The translations under genes were made by a program, and so were the position numbers. Shown in pieces: positions 1 to 9,798 of a DNA stretch of 64,000 nucleotides (position 1 is the stretch's first letter; each line of letters begins with the position of its first letter). The stretch lies in assembly GCF_918797505.1 (NCBI RefSeq), contig NC_092794.1, forward strand, positions 68,237,345 to 68,301,344, written 5' to 3'. Source of the stretch: Bemisia tabaci (Eukaryota; Arthropoda; Insecta; Hemiptera; Aleyrodidae). The notes beneath the pieces were generated by a model that was given only the letters and a program-made list of their open reading frames with translations, was not told the origin of the DNA and made no database searches.

Positions 1-53
1 TAAGCGCATTTCCCTGTATGAAGAATTTTCTAAATTTTCATGTTTGCTTTCAG

Positions 54-180
54 GTGTGTGGCGAAGATGAATAATGCCATGTTGCCTGAAGCTTTAAAAC
101 CTCTGGTGGCAGAGCTGCAAGAGGCATTGGCTTTGGAGCATAAATTTGTGCCAAACTTACAGTTGATCTCAGTCAGCCAG
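54..180 (+). CDS. CycG: cyclin G, internal coding exon (first one in window)
   Basis: The exon follows a pyrimidine-rich tract ending in CAG at 51-53 and ends before a GTTTGT donor at 181. It reads in the frame giving CVAKMNNAMLPEALK and then LVAELQEALALEHKF, and leaves the frame at phase 0. Together with the exons at 1306, 3323, 5356 and 7278 it makes one continuous cyclin protein. This part corresponds to the helix just before the cyclin box in cyclin G proteins, which bind PP2A B' subunits and regulate growth, the DNA-damage response and, in flies, developmental precision. There is no convincing start codon context, and the exon begins with an acceptor, so the N-terminus lies upstream of the window. 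Identity as cyclin G comes from the following exons; the exon itself is clear. Confidence 0.85.
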
Positions 181-1305
181 GTTTGTATCAGCTTGTTGAA
201 TTTATTTAAGCGTATTTGGATATTATCGTTCCAAACTGTAATTACACAGTCCTACTTTGTGGTGATTATATGATCAGGAATTCCTAGGTTTGATTCATGG
301 CTGAATGGGTTTAAGTTTGATGGTCTCGCAAGGTTCAAAGCAAGTTGATGACGAGGGATTAAGTTAGAGAGCTCCTAGCGCAGGTTCAGCCCCTGAAGGC
401 TCTCTGAAGTATTCAGGTAGTATAAAAAGCGAATTGCTAAATCATATTTCAAATGTGATTACTTACAGATAAGAGACTCAAGGTATAATATTCCACGTGT
501 CCATAATATGGCCGAAACAATTATTTGTTCACCGAATTCTCATCAGTGTTCATTAAAATCATGTTTAAGAACAAGAACGTTTTTTAAAACATTTGATAAT
601 ATTAATATTTCTGATGATGGGTTCTGCCCAAAAAGCGTCTAAATTATTATAAGATAAGGACTTTTACAGCTAAATTATAGAAGAAAATGAAATTTCCTAG
701 ATAAATTTCAAATTTTAAATAGAGTGGCATTATCAGTAAATTAGGTAGAGGGCTGTGGATAACCAAGCACCAGAGCTGAATAAATTATTCTAATGTGAAA
801 AAGTTGTTTCTAAGTCTTAAGGCTAAGAATAAAGGTAAGACTCATCATGCCAGCAAAATCACTCCCAAATAAGAAATTAGTAATGTCTAGGCTAGACGGT
901 AGAAAGCAATAACAGGTTTTAACCCCGCATCCATCTCAAGACTCAATTTCTCAAAAATGTCATCAGGATATGAAAACTTTTAAGGTGAGGTATTGCCCAG
1001 TGTTTCAGTGAAGTAAATCAAAATATAAATACCTAAATTAATTAAAAACGAAAAAACTCTTGTCATTGAGATGGATCAAGTTAAAATTAGTCCTTTTATT
1101 AATTAGAGTAGTCAGATGTTACCTACTTAGCTTTTAAGGCTTTTGACTGTTGTGAAGCTTTGCTGCAACACTGGTGACATCTTAATATCTCAATCACTGA
1201 AAGTAGCCTGCTGAACTGTCCTTTTGAATGAACTATCAAACTATTACTTTTGCTCCAAAATTTCTTGTATGGAATTGAAATGTCTGTTTCTCTTTTTTTC
1301 ATCAG
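181..1305 (+). other. cyclin G intron, no gene seen
   Basis: This 1.1-kb A/T-rich intron is bounded by a GTTTGT donor and a TTTTTTTCATCAG acceptor. I see no coding exon, repeat family or RNA gene in it. Confidence 0.7.
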
Positions 1306-1443
1306 GAGGGAGGCGATATAACCAATGGGATCCGAGATGGCTCTGCTCATGTCTTACGATGTCTGAAAGTTTGGTACGATTTACCAGCAGATGTTCTTTT
1401 CACCGCCATTAATTATATGGATTGCTTCTTGACAAAGATGAGA
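1306..1443 (+). CDS. CycG: cyclin G, cyclin-box exon
   Basis: A 138-nt exon (46 codons, phase 0 at both ends) lies between a CAG acceptor at 1303-1305 and a strong GTAAGT donor at 1444. It encodes EGGDITNGIRDG followed by KVWYDLPADVLFTAINYMD and CFLTKMR. This is the first half of the cyclin fold: the helix ending in NYMDCFLTKM matches the NLLDRFLSKM segment of vertebrate cyclin G1. The spacing and phase fit the exons on either side exactly. The protein is predicted to be nuclear/cytoplasmic, acting as a regulatory partner rather than an enzyme. Confidence 0.92.
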
Positions 1444-3322
1444 GTAAGTACCTGTCATACTTTTATTTCTCCATTTTCATGGTCAAGTATCTTAAGAAGT
1501 TCTTTAATTTCTTACTGAATTCTGTAAAGACTTTTAATGAGGGCCCACAGCATAATTGTTTATACTTTGATAACGGCATTAGTAAGTTCGGGGGAAAAAG
1601 TTAATCCATCGAAAATCTGAAGTTGCGGTGATTGTGTCACCTTATTTATTAATAATATTAACCAAGCAACATTGCTTCATGGAACGAAGTGATCAACCAA
1701 TTATAAACTGTCAACAAGTCAGAAGATCAGCTTTCAGCTCTGGGAACTTGCGATCGAGAACTCAATTTTAAGGTTACGTTTATATCCATAACTAAGCATG
1801 TAAATGAAATGTGATTTCACACCCAAAATAAGTTAGGTGCAATTTCCAAAAATTTCCCATCAAAACGTTTCCATTTACCCATACTTACTGCTGTCAACCT
1901 CACAACATATTTCTTCTATTTTGAGGAAGTGCAACCTGTTTTTGCACTATTTTCTCCTCTACATAATAGAGTGCAATAATGTTCTTTGAGAGTTTCTTGA
2001 TTGGGGTGTTCAAACAAATTCTTGATGGAACGCTATCGGTATTGTCTCTTACCGAAACTGGTGGCAGTATCGACAGTTGCGATGATATCGTTAACAGCCT
2101 GCCTTATTGGAGTTTTGAGGGCTCGCACTCAATGCATTGTTGCCTTGTGTGTCAGTTTGTCTGATGGCCTGGCGCGGCGGCGCGTAAAATAGATGTACAA
2201 ATGGCAACAGCTTATTTTCGTTTGCTCTGAAAACTAAGATCGCTATCGGTAAGAGCGCTCTTATCGTAACTTTTTTTTGATTATTTTCATGGTCAAGTAT
2301 CTTAAGAAGTTCTTTAATTTCTTACTGAATTCTGTAAAGACTTTTAATGAGGGCCCACAGCATAATTGTTTATACTTTGATAACGGCATTAGTAAGTTCG
2401 GGGGAAAAAGTTAATCCATCGAAAATCTGAAGTTGCGGTGATTGTGTCACCTTATTTATTAATAATATTAACCAAGCAACATTGCTTCATGGAACGAAGT
2501 GATCAACCAATTATAAACTGTCAACAAGTCAGAAGATCAGCTTTCAGCTCTGGGAACTTGCGATCGAGAACTCAATTTTAAGGTTACGTTTATATCCATA
2601 ACTAAGCATGTAAATGAAATGTGATTTCACACCCAAAATAAGTTAGGTGCAATTTCCAAAAATTTCCCATCAAAACGTTTCCATTTACCCATACTTACTG
2701 CTGTCAACCTCACAACATATTTCTTCTATTTTGAGGAAGTGCAACCTGTTTTTGCACTATTTTCTCCTCTACATAATAGAGTGCAATAATGTTCTTTGAG
2801 AGTTTCTTGATTGGGGTGTTCAAACAAATTCTTGATGGAACGCTATCGGTATTGTCTCTTACCGAAACTGGTGGCAGTATCGACAGTTGCGATGATATCG
2901 TTAACAGCCTGCCTTATTGGAGTTTTGAGGGCTCGCACTCAATGCATTGTTGCCTTGTGTGTCAGTTTGTCTGATGGCCTGGCGCGGCGGCGCGTAAAAT
3001 AGATGTACAAATGGCAACAGCTTATTTTCGTTTGCTCTGAAAACTAAGATCGCTATCGGTAAGAGCGCTCTTATCGTAACTTTTTTTTGATGGAACTGTT
3101 CCGGTAGCTTACCAACAACTGATAGAACAGTCCTATTTCTACGTATGTGTTTTAAAAGAGAAAAATTAACTGAAAACTTTGGGCCACTATCTTTTCTCAG
3201 AAAGGAAGGGTGTATGGAAAAGGTTGGGTATTTTAAATTTAGAGTTGCTGCAATACATCTATCCTCCCTGAATCAATAATTTTTTTAAATGTTAATTTTT
3301 TATATTAATTATTGTGTTACAG
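1444..3322 (+). other. cyclin G intron containing a tandem duplication
   Basis: This 1.9-kb intron has a GTAAGT donor and a TTGTGTTACAG acceptor. Most of it is two identical ~810-bp units (annotated separately). Both copies contain a short GC-rich patch (GGCGCGGCGGCGCG near 2170 and 2980) in otherwise A/T-rich DNA. No coding exon was recognised. Confidence 0.8.
1473..3091 (+). repeat. 810-bp direct tandem duplication, two copies
   Basis: Positions 1473-2281 and 2283-3091 read the same throughout at an offset of 810 bp; I saw no difference. The left copy is preceded by CTCC and the right copy by the end of the left one, so the units are head to tail. The duplication is entirely intronic and does not touch either splice site. 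Such identity means either a very recent duplication or an assembly duplication of a single copy. Confidence 0.93.
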
Positions 3323-3588
3323 GTCAAACCTAAATTTATGGCCTGTATCTCTGTTGCGTGTTTCCAACTAGCCTGCACAGTTGTTCCCGGAGTCACTGTG
3401 CCAGATGCTACAGACTTAGTTAGCATTTCGCAGTGCAAATGCTCTGCAAGTGATCTAGCCCGTATGCAGTCGATCATCTCCTCTAAGCTTGGAATACATC
3501 CAGATAGGCCACCTATCACATCAGCTACTTTACTTCGATTATATCATAAGTTATTCACAGCTGTCGATGCGAGCGGCCTTTATTCAAG
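3323..3588 (+). CDS. CycG: cyclin G, second cyclin-box exon
   Basis: The exon starts after TTACAG at 3317-3322 and ends before a GTACCC donor at 3589, with two leftover bases (AG). It encodes VKPKFMACISVACFQLAC, then DLVSISQCKCSASDLARMQ and a helix reading LLRLYHKLFTA. The order 'KPKxxxCxSVACFxLAC ... ATDLxxISQ ... ASDLxRMQ' is the cyclin G signature: vertebrate cyclin G1 has V-Q-P-K-H, ATDLIRISQ and VSDLMRME in the same places. This is the most diagnostic exon in the window. Confidence 0.95.
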
Positions 3589-5355
3589 GTACCCTTTATG
3601 ATAAAATTTTAAAGATAAAAAGTTTAGATCTTGGGGGAAACTTAAATTTAATTTTCCTCTGTTGCCTTGGTTCTCTCATTTCTACATAGTGTTCTAAAAG
3701 TATTGTTACCAACTCTGTCATGAGCCAACGAATGAAGCTAACAAATTGTAAGTTGGATGAGCCTGAAGATAACTACATTAGATTTTCTACACGACCTCAT
3801 GAAGCTCCAAAATTTACAAGCTTATAGTGATATTGAATTTTACAGAATTTTTAATAGGAGAAAAACAAAGTAGTGGCGATTAGGTGCCGCAGAGCGCCCG
3901 GAGGCGCTGTAAAGCGACTCAAATGTATGTAGATAAACAAAGTTAAGTGGAATTCAGCCCCACCAAAGCAAAATGCTGACAATTAGTGTTACCGTCAAGT
4001 GTTTCACTCTTGTATAGGACTCGTTGCTGAGAAACAATCGGAATTTATGCATCAAGATAATGAGCGTCTGCATTTGTTAAAGTTTCCCGGTGCCTGATCT
4101 TTGGATTATGGTGAAGCAACTTTTTTTCTTTGAGGCATTTTTAATAGTGATGAACTCACTTTTTTTATTTTTCACTTGACAAAGCAGGGTGGATTTAACA
4201 CTTTATGTGAGGCAAATCTGAAATTTTGCTGTAGGCAACAGTTCTGGATCACAAAAAGCGATCAGCATTTTGGAACTTTTGCACCCTCAGATAGCTTTTG
4301 GCACCAAATTCCTGAGAAACTTATCTGTGACTGTCCCTAAGTCATTGGCTTTAAAAACACATATTTGAGTCATCAGCACAATTCAAAGATGAGCTTCTGT
4401 ACAAACATTTTGAGACATATTGGTAAAACGAACCAAGTAATAAGGGTCTCAAGTTTGCAGTTCAAAAAACATAGTTTTTGAAGTGAAGGAGAAATGCTCT
4501 CAAGTCTGGCTCAAATCATTCATTTTTGCCTTGTGTTGGTACCAAAATCAACTATATTGCGTTTAAAGAGAAAGAAAATGGAATAACAAACAATACCGAT
4601 CTAGGCAAGTCAGTTATTTCTGAAGATGAGTTTTGGAGCTATACTCTGGAGTGACGTGAAGCTGGTTGTTTTTGTGGCAGGAAATTGAAATGCAATGTAT
4701 TTCTTATGGGCGCAGCCAATGTGACGTCACATTCTTAGGCGAGGGAGTGGATTTTAGAAAGATGCATAATGACTGACCTGTGTAGTTTGGTCTGTATAAC
4801 AATGTTAAAAATCCGACCGAAGTCAGAATTTCAGTCTTGAAGGAGGGACCACAGGGTCGTCGTTTACTTTAATTTATTTTGTGAACTTGAGTTTTCTATT
4901 TTCTGATTGTTCTTTCTTATCAATTTAGTTCATAATTCGTTGACTTGTTTCTTTTGTTAGTTTTAGACTTGGTTTTGTTCTTATTGCTTTGGACTTATCC
5001 TTTGGCAGGGTTTCCAGTGGTCTGGACTGGAAAATCTGAAAAGTCAGGGAATTATGCAAGCAGCAGTTAGCATAAGTCAGCGAGATTGAAAGGAAAAAAT
5101 TGTAGCAGTTTTGCTCAAAGTTCAGAGAAAGTCAGAGGATTAAAAAAATTTGGTATTGGAGATAAAAGCAAATATTTTCTGCAGGAAACAGGGGAGAAAG
5201 GAGCTGGAAAATGTAGAAATTATGGAAATCCTGTTGTCGGTGTTTATCCAAGCACAATCCCTCTAATGTTAGATTTGGCATTGAATCCCAGCATTGCCGA
5301 CATGCATAGCTCTTTAAGGATCTACCCTAAATTAATACCCTCCTTATGATTTCAG
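3589..5355 (+). other. cyclin G intron
   Basis: A 1.8-kb intron from a GTACCC donor to a TTATGATTTCAG acceptor. The stretch 5010-5240, with repeated AGTCAGGGA/AGTCAGAG motifs after TTTCCAGTGGTCTGG, looks like a degenerate relative of the CAGGGTGTCTAG element at 6146. Nothing else is recognisable. Confidence 0.6.
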
Positions 5356-5554
5356 TGTTGTGGAAGAATCAAGCTTACATCAGCATCTTGAGATAATCGC
5401 ATGTGACACCTCTTGCGCAAATTTTAGGCCCAGTGAAATAGCTCTGGTTTTAATCTGTTCACAAATGGATCTCGGCGTGGCACGCTTATCTACTCCTCAT
5501 CCAATGATCACAACACTGATGACTTTTGCAACCAACTTACAACACCTTTGCAAG
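5356..5554 (+). CDS. CycG: cyclin G, exon after the cyclin box
   Basis: The acceptor is TTTCAG at 5350-5355 and the donor GTACTG at 5555. The two bases from the previous exon plus T complete a Ser codon, giving SVVEESSLHQH, then LEIIACDTSCANFRPSEIA and LVLICSQMDLGVA, ending in NLQHLCK at phase 0. This is the second helical repeat of the cyclin fold: a short ACxxxxxxxxFRPSEIAL motif corresponds to the ACHCRIIFSKAKPSVLALS segment of vertebrate cyclin G1. The join is in frame on both sides. Confidence 0.93.
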
Positions 5555-6145
5555 GTACTGACTTGAATTATTTTTGTAACCTTCATCAAAAATTTAGTGC
5601 GAAGTTTAAAGCCATCCTTAGACTCATTATATCGTCTTGTTGTTACTTCCATCATTCAATTTTGCTTATATGGTGGGAAAACAGTTCTATGAAATGTTTT
5701 AAGACATAATTATTGTGAAAGTTGAAAAGAAACATATCTTGCTTTGGAGTAATGTATGGATCATATCCAATACATCAAACAGGCATACTATCATTAAAAT
5801 AGTATAGCATTAACAGCAAGATACCACTTATATTGAGATATTATAGCACAAATGAGATAGTACATGTAACAAGGTGAAGAAATGGTGCTGGGTCCACACC
5901 ATTTCGCGGGGAAATCAAAGCCAAGAAAAGTTCCAAAAATTATAATTAGAGTCAAAAATAATTTTTTTAACTCTGATGAGTACCAGTACAAAACTGAGGG
6001 GGGGAGAGCGTCCAGCTCAGGCAGTTTGCATTGGAATATCATGAGTGAGACATCGACATCAATTGGTTCAATATGTAAACTGAGCCTCAAAAGCCAATTG
6101 ACGAATCTGTGGGAACAGGTTTTCGTGATTAATTTTTTATTCATA

Positions 6146-7018
6146 CAGGGTGTCTAGCGACCGGGAAAACCGGGAAAGTCAGAAAGATGAAATTGGTCAG
6201 GGAGAAGTCAGGGAAGAAAAACGCAAAACCGGGAGAGAAGCGAACTCCCATCAAAGATCGCGATTTTTTGCATCACTTTACGGCGCTTCGATATTTAGCC
6301 GTGCAACGCTCTCTCCCGGTCTGAGGTGCCATCTGAACCGTTAGTGCTGACTTTCTTCAACTTATTGGCCTTTAGTTTTTGACAAAACCCACATTCACAT
6401 TTTTTAATGTGATTCTTAATGTTTTGAATATTCACTCATTTTTTTCTTTGTTTTCACTCAATCCCCTCCTGCAATTTGATCATTTTTAACAGCTGCTGAC
6501 TTTTTAAGAGTATACAAGTTTCACTTTCTGTTCCAATGATTTTTCTTCTTCTAATTCATTTAGTAAGTAAGTAAGTAAGTAAAGGCCGGCGCCCTCAAGG
6601 GGCCAAGGCAACTGTCAGGAACTTCGCTGTCATGCACCCCGAAGTTGGGCCGTGCTCATTAACTTCGTACTATTTCTTCCTCTATTTATTTAATTCTCGA
6701 AGTTGCAAATTTCTATAAGGTTTTTTGAAGTAACAAGCAAAGATCTTCCAAAGCATTACTATTTAGTACAAATTATGATGTAATAGTGGAAGAAAGAAAA
6801 GAATCTTTTTTACGAGAGTCTCCGTTGACACCCAAAGACCGCAGAAAGGTTTTATTCTCAAATTGTAATCCATTGCTTTGAAGGGTGGAAACATCGTACA
6901 GACTGAATGCAGATCTTGGTAAAAGGTCATAGAAAGTCAGGGAGAAAGAAAATTTAAAAGGTCAGGGAAAACCTTGAAAGTCAGGGAGAATGAAAAGAAA
7001 AATTTGCTAGACACCCTG
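6146..7018. mobile_element. CAGGGTGTCTAG-ended TIR element, TA target-site duplication
   Basis: The left end reads CAGGGTGTCTAGC and the right end GCTAGACACCCTG, perfect inverted termini of 13 bp flanked by TA on both sides (6144-6145 and 7019-7020). The interior is rich in repeated CCGGGAAA and GTCAGGGAGAA motifs. It has no transposase-like reading frame, so it is non-autonomous. A stretch at 6559-6665 (a short GTAA microsatellite followed by GC-rich GGCCGGCGCCCTC) may be a second insertion inside it. Confidence 0.85.
6559..6582 (+). repeat. (GTAA)n microsatellite
   Basis: About five to six GTAA units directly precede a GC-rich block in the middle of the 6146 element. This could be the tail of a small retroposon. 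Confidence 0.8.
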
Positions 7019-7277
7019 TATGAGCACTACATGGCAATGTAGTGAGATCGTTAAAAACTTCCTCTTTTTCAGCTTTTCCAACTTAGATCTTAAAATTTTT
7101 GTTCAAGGTTATGTTCTATTAAATTGAACCGAAGGATACAACAAACCACTATCAAATACAATCCATTGCAGTTTTCTCGTCTTATTTTATCTTTTAAAGT
7201 ATAAGGTATCCATGGTGTTTACATGCATTTGATCCGACTGCAGTAATTAAAATATTTTATCTTTTTTTTGTTCTCAG

Positions 7278-7486
7278 ATAACAGAATCTAATTTTTATCG
7301 GTGCCATGAAGCAGTTTTGTGTATAATGCAGAGGTATCACGCTCAAGTACAAATGCCATACCGGCAAAGACTAGTCTGGAGGCTATCTCAAAGAACACTT
7401 CAGTACCTTCGTCCCACTGACAAATTGACTATGACTTTACCGACTATTGACGAACACGGTCAGCTACAACTCCCAGTTTGCGCCAG
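7278..7486 (+). CDS. CycG: cyclin G, C-terminal exon
   Basis: The acceptor TTCTCAG is at 7271-7277. The exon ends in GCC AG before a GTAAGA donor at 7487 (two leftover bases). It reads ITESNFYRCHEAVLCIMQ, then LVWRLSQRTLQYLRP and LTMTLPTIDEHGQ. The WRLSQRTLxxLRP helix followed by LPTI matches the end of cyclin G proteins (vertebrate G1 ends with THLPTI and a few residues). If the donor is not used, the frame closes at once (AGG TAA, stop at 7488-7490), so intron retention would give a protein only slightly shorter. Confidence 0.93.
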
Positions 7487-9689
7487 GTAAGAGTCTTTTC
7501 TAAGAGCATGAACAAAGCCATGATTGTTTCGATCTGTTTGAAAATGATTTGCTAATCTGCACTGCACACCTCTGAAGGAATTTAACATAATTGGAATGAT
7601 GAATATCATTCTCAAGTCGTAAATTCAGCTTTTCATATTTTACTTTCAAGTCTTATCAGTGTTTTCATTGATGTGGTGGACAAGCATTGTGGCAGACAAG
7701 ACTAATCTAAGTTAAAATTTCAACAACTCTTGGTTAAGTAATGAATCTGTTTTCCATTGCATGAGTGACTTTTAAATGTTGAATCTTTTGAAAATGCTGA
7801 CCAGAGAGCTCTTCTTTCCCTTTTCTCTTAAGGTAACCTTCTTAGAATGCTGTTACTGCCTGAACTGTAAAACTCAATTATTATCTATTTTGTACTGCTG
7901 AGCTAAATTTCACTTTGTTGCTGAACTTCATGTGAACTTACATCCGTGCAGGATTACTTGAACTGTACTGAAGGTTTATTTATGGATGATTATATCCCCC
8001 GCAGATTGTTGGACAAGTTTATGGTGTCTAGTATGTAAGTTTGTCAACTAAATAAATTTCTCCTTTATTTTCACGTTGTGAAGAAAGAAATTGATTCCTG
8101 CAAGCAACTTTTACTTTTAGAAACTCATAATGTCAGGTTTTCTGGATGTTTTGTCTATGATTATCCATTGTAGAGAGATTTTCTCTTTTTTTCCTAGTTG
8201 GCGGAAATGGGTTACTCTTTGAAGCTTTTCAAAATTTTCTGACGAGTCAATAAAATTTGTTTTTAAAAGATCCCCAGCAGAAGTTGTACTCCAAACATGT
8301 AATAATAGAAAATGAAGAAAAAATTTTAGTGACGGAGCTTTTCCATGCTGCAAGGATTTGAATTTTGAGTATGCACTTGCACTTTTGTGAAATTTTTCAA
8401 GAAGCACAATAGTTAAACTGGTTTAATTCAATACAAACTTCCAAGCTCAATAAAAGCTCTGAAAGTTGAGGCTAATGGACAAGATTGTTTACATTACAGT
8501 GTGAGTCCACCTTTATATCTAGTCAAACTCTCCATGCTCAGATTGAGAGTAAATACATTTGCAGTGTTGACACTGTGTTCGGGGACTCAAAAGCTGAAGC
8601 AATGGTAACCTTGCTCCTATCCGTGTATAGAGAGTTTGATTGAATATAGAAGTGGACTTTCGCTGTAGCGTATGCAATCCTCTCTATCACAGTCAACTTT
8701 GAGTACTTTTGTTGAGCATGGGGGTTTGTTTCCAAGAAAACCAGTAGCATCATAGTGTTTCTTGTAACATTTAACATAAGTTAATCACTTAAATCGTAAA
8801 TCCTTGTAGTATGCAAGAGCTTCACAACCCCCCTTTGTTTGCTGTGTGTATCAGCGTCAACATGGCGTAACATCCTCTAACCTACAGTTTGGTGTTCTAT
8901 CTTTGGTGTGTGATAATATTGTTGGAATTATTATTTTGTGAGTCCTCCCTTCAACATGAAATTACAGATTGAAAGCGTTTCGTTTGTTCTTAAAGGGTGA
9001 TTAGGTAGATTAGCTTTTAAAGTTATTATAATTTTGCTAAGTGGCATTGGTGTGTTTAAAGAGAGAGTTCTTTTTTTCAAGTTTTCAAAGTACTAGGAAT
9101 TCTGTTGGTGTATGTATTCAGTAAGTATGGTGAGTGAAATTGAGATCAGCAAAACCAAGCTAAAACTGTTTTTTTTTTTGGTGTATTGAAGTAATTTAAA
9201 TTGTGTCTGGCAAAACTTATCGTGGAAAATGGTGCATCTAAACTAATTGTGTATATGCATCGAGAAAATAAAAACTAGAAAATGAATCTAATAGTACCAA
9301 CAAACGCTTGAGTTGTATAATTGGTACCATCACTCAGACATGGTTTGTGTGGCTTTGAAAATTCCCTGATTTTGAAAATTTTTTGAAAGGCTAGAGAGCG
9401 CTTGATTTTTTTAAAAGCTCTTTGATTTTGCTCTAGATAAGTTGTCAGGGGTTAATGCTCATTTACTAGAAATGGCAAAGCATTTGGAGTTAAATAGATT
9501 CTTTGGATACTGGATAGATAGTGAATTTGCTTTTAAAGCCCACACTTCTATCTCCCAAAGTACCGTTATCAATATTTGAAAGTGAACCTCGAATCAAAAA
9601 TAAGTATGAGTAATAATGGGCCAAAGAGTTGAAAATTGTTTCATCCTGTGGGAAGGAAACCAGCCTTTCATGACTGCTTCAACTTTCAG
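7487..9689 (+). other. cyclin G intron (if 9690 is the last exon)
   Basis: This 2.2-kb stretch is A/T-rich. Positions 8580-8830 belong to a dispersed repeat also seen at 42.15-42.65 kb. A usable acceptor (CCCCGCAG before 8005) would give a very short tail, RLLDKFMVSSM and stop. No other exon stands out. Confidence 0.5.
8580..8830. repeat. dispersed repeat, copy 1 (SINE-like, old)
   Basis: The order of blocks GGTAACCTTGCTCCTATCC, GTGTATAGAGAG, TTTCTTGTAACATTTAACAT and TTGTAGTATGCAAGAGC matches, with divergence, blocks at 42177-42630. It is not palindromic and has no reading frame. The length suggests an old short retroposon, but I cannot see diagnostic promoter boxes. Confidence 0.5.
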
Positions 9690-9798
9690 GAACAAGCCTC
9701 GAATGACTGAAGAATGGGAATACTTGAGGAAGTACAAGAAACTGGAAAGGAGGTGGCGGTGTGTTGGAATGTCAACTAAATACCTCGGTCCTCCTTAA
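9690..9798 (+). CDS. CycG: cyclin G, probable terminal exon
   Basis: A good acceptor (CTTCAACTTTCAG) ends at 9689. Joined to the AG left by the previous exon, the frame runs RNKPRMTEEWEYLRKYKK and on to KYLGPP with a TAA at 9796-9798. It is the nearest acceptor that gives more than a few residues in the right phase, and it places an acidic EEW motif near the end, as in the fly protein's acidic tail. I do not see clear homology, so the choice rests on phase, position and acceptor quality. Two later acceptors (11655 and 12484) are also compatible and could give alternative C-termini. Confidence 0.5.

Larger units (their letters stand above)
5555..7277 (+). other. cyclin G intron with an inserted TIR element
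   Basis: A 1.7-kb intron between GTACTG and TTTTTTGTTCTCAG. It contains the 6146-7018 transposable element and otherwise A/T-rich unique-looking DNA. Confidence 0.7.

Noticed and set aside
1979..3002. Duplicated 61-63-codon frames in the cyclin G intron
   Set aside because: Two overlapping frames in each of two identical units; no splice sites; the duplication explains the repetition.
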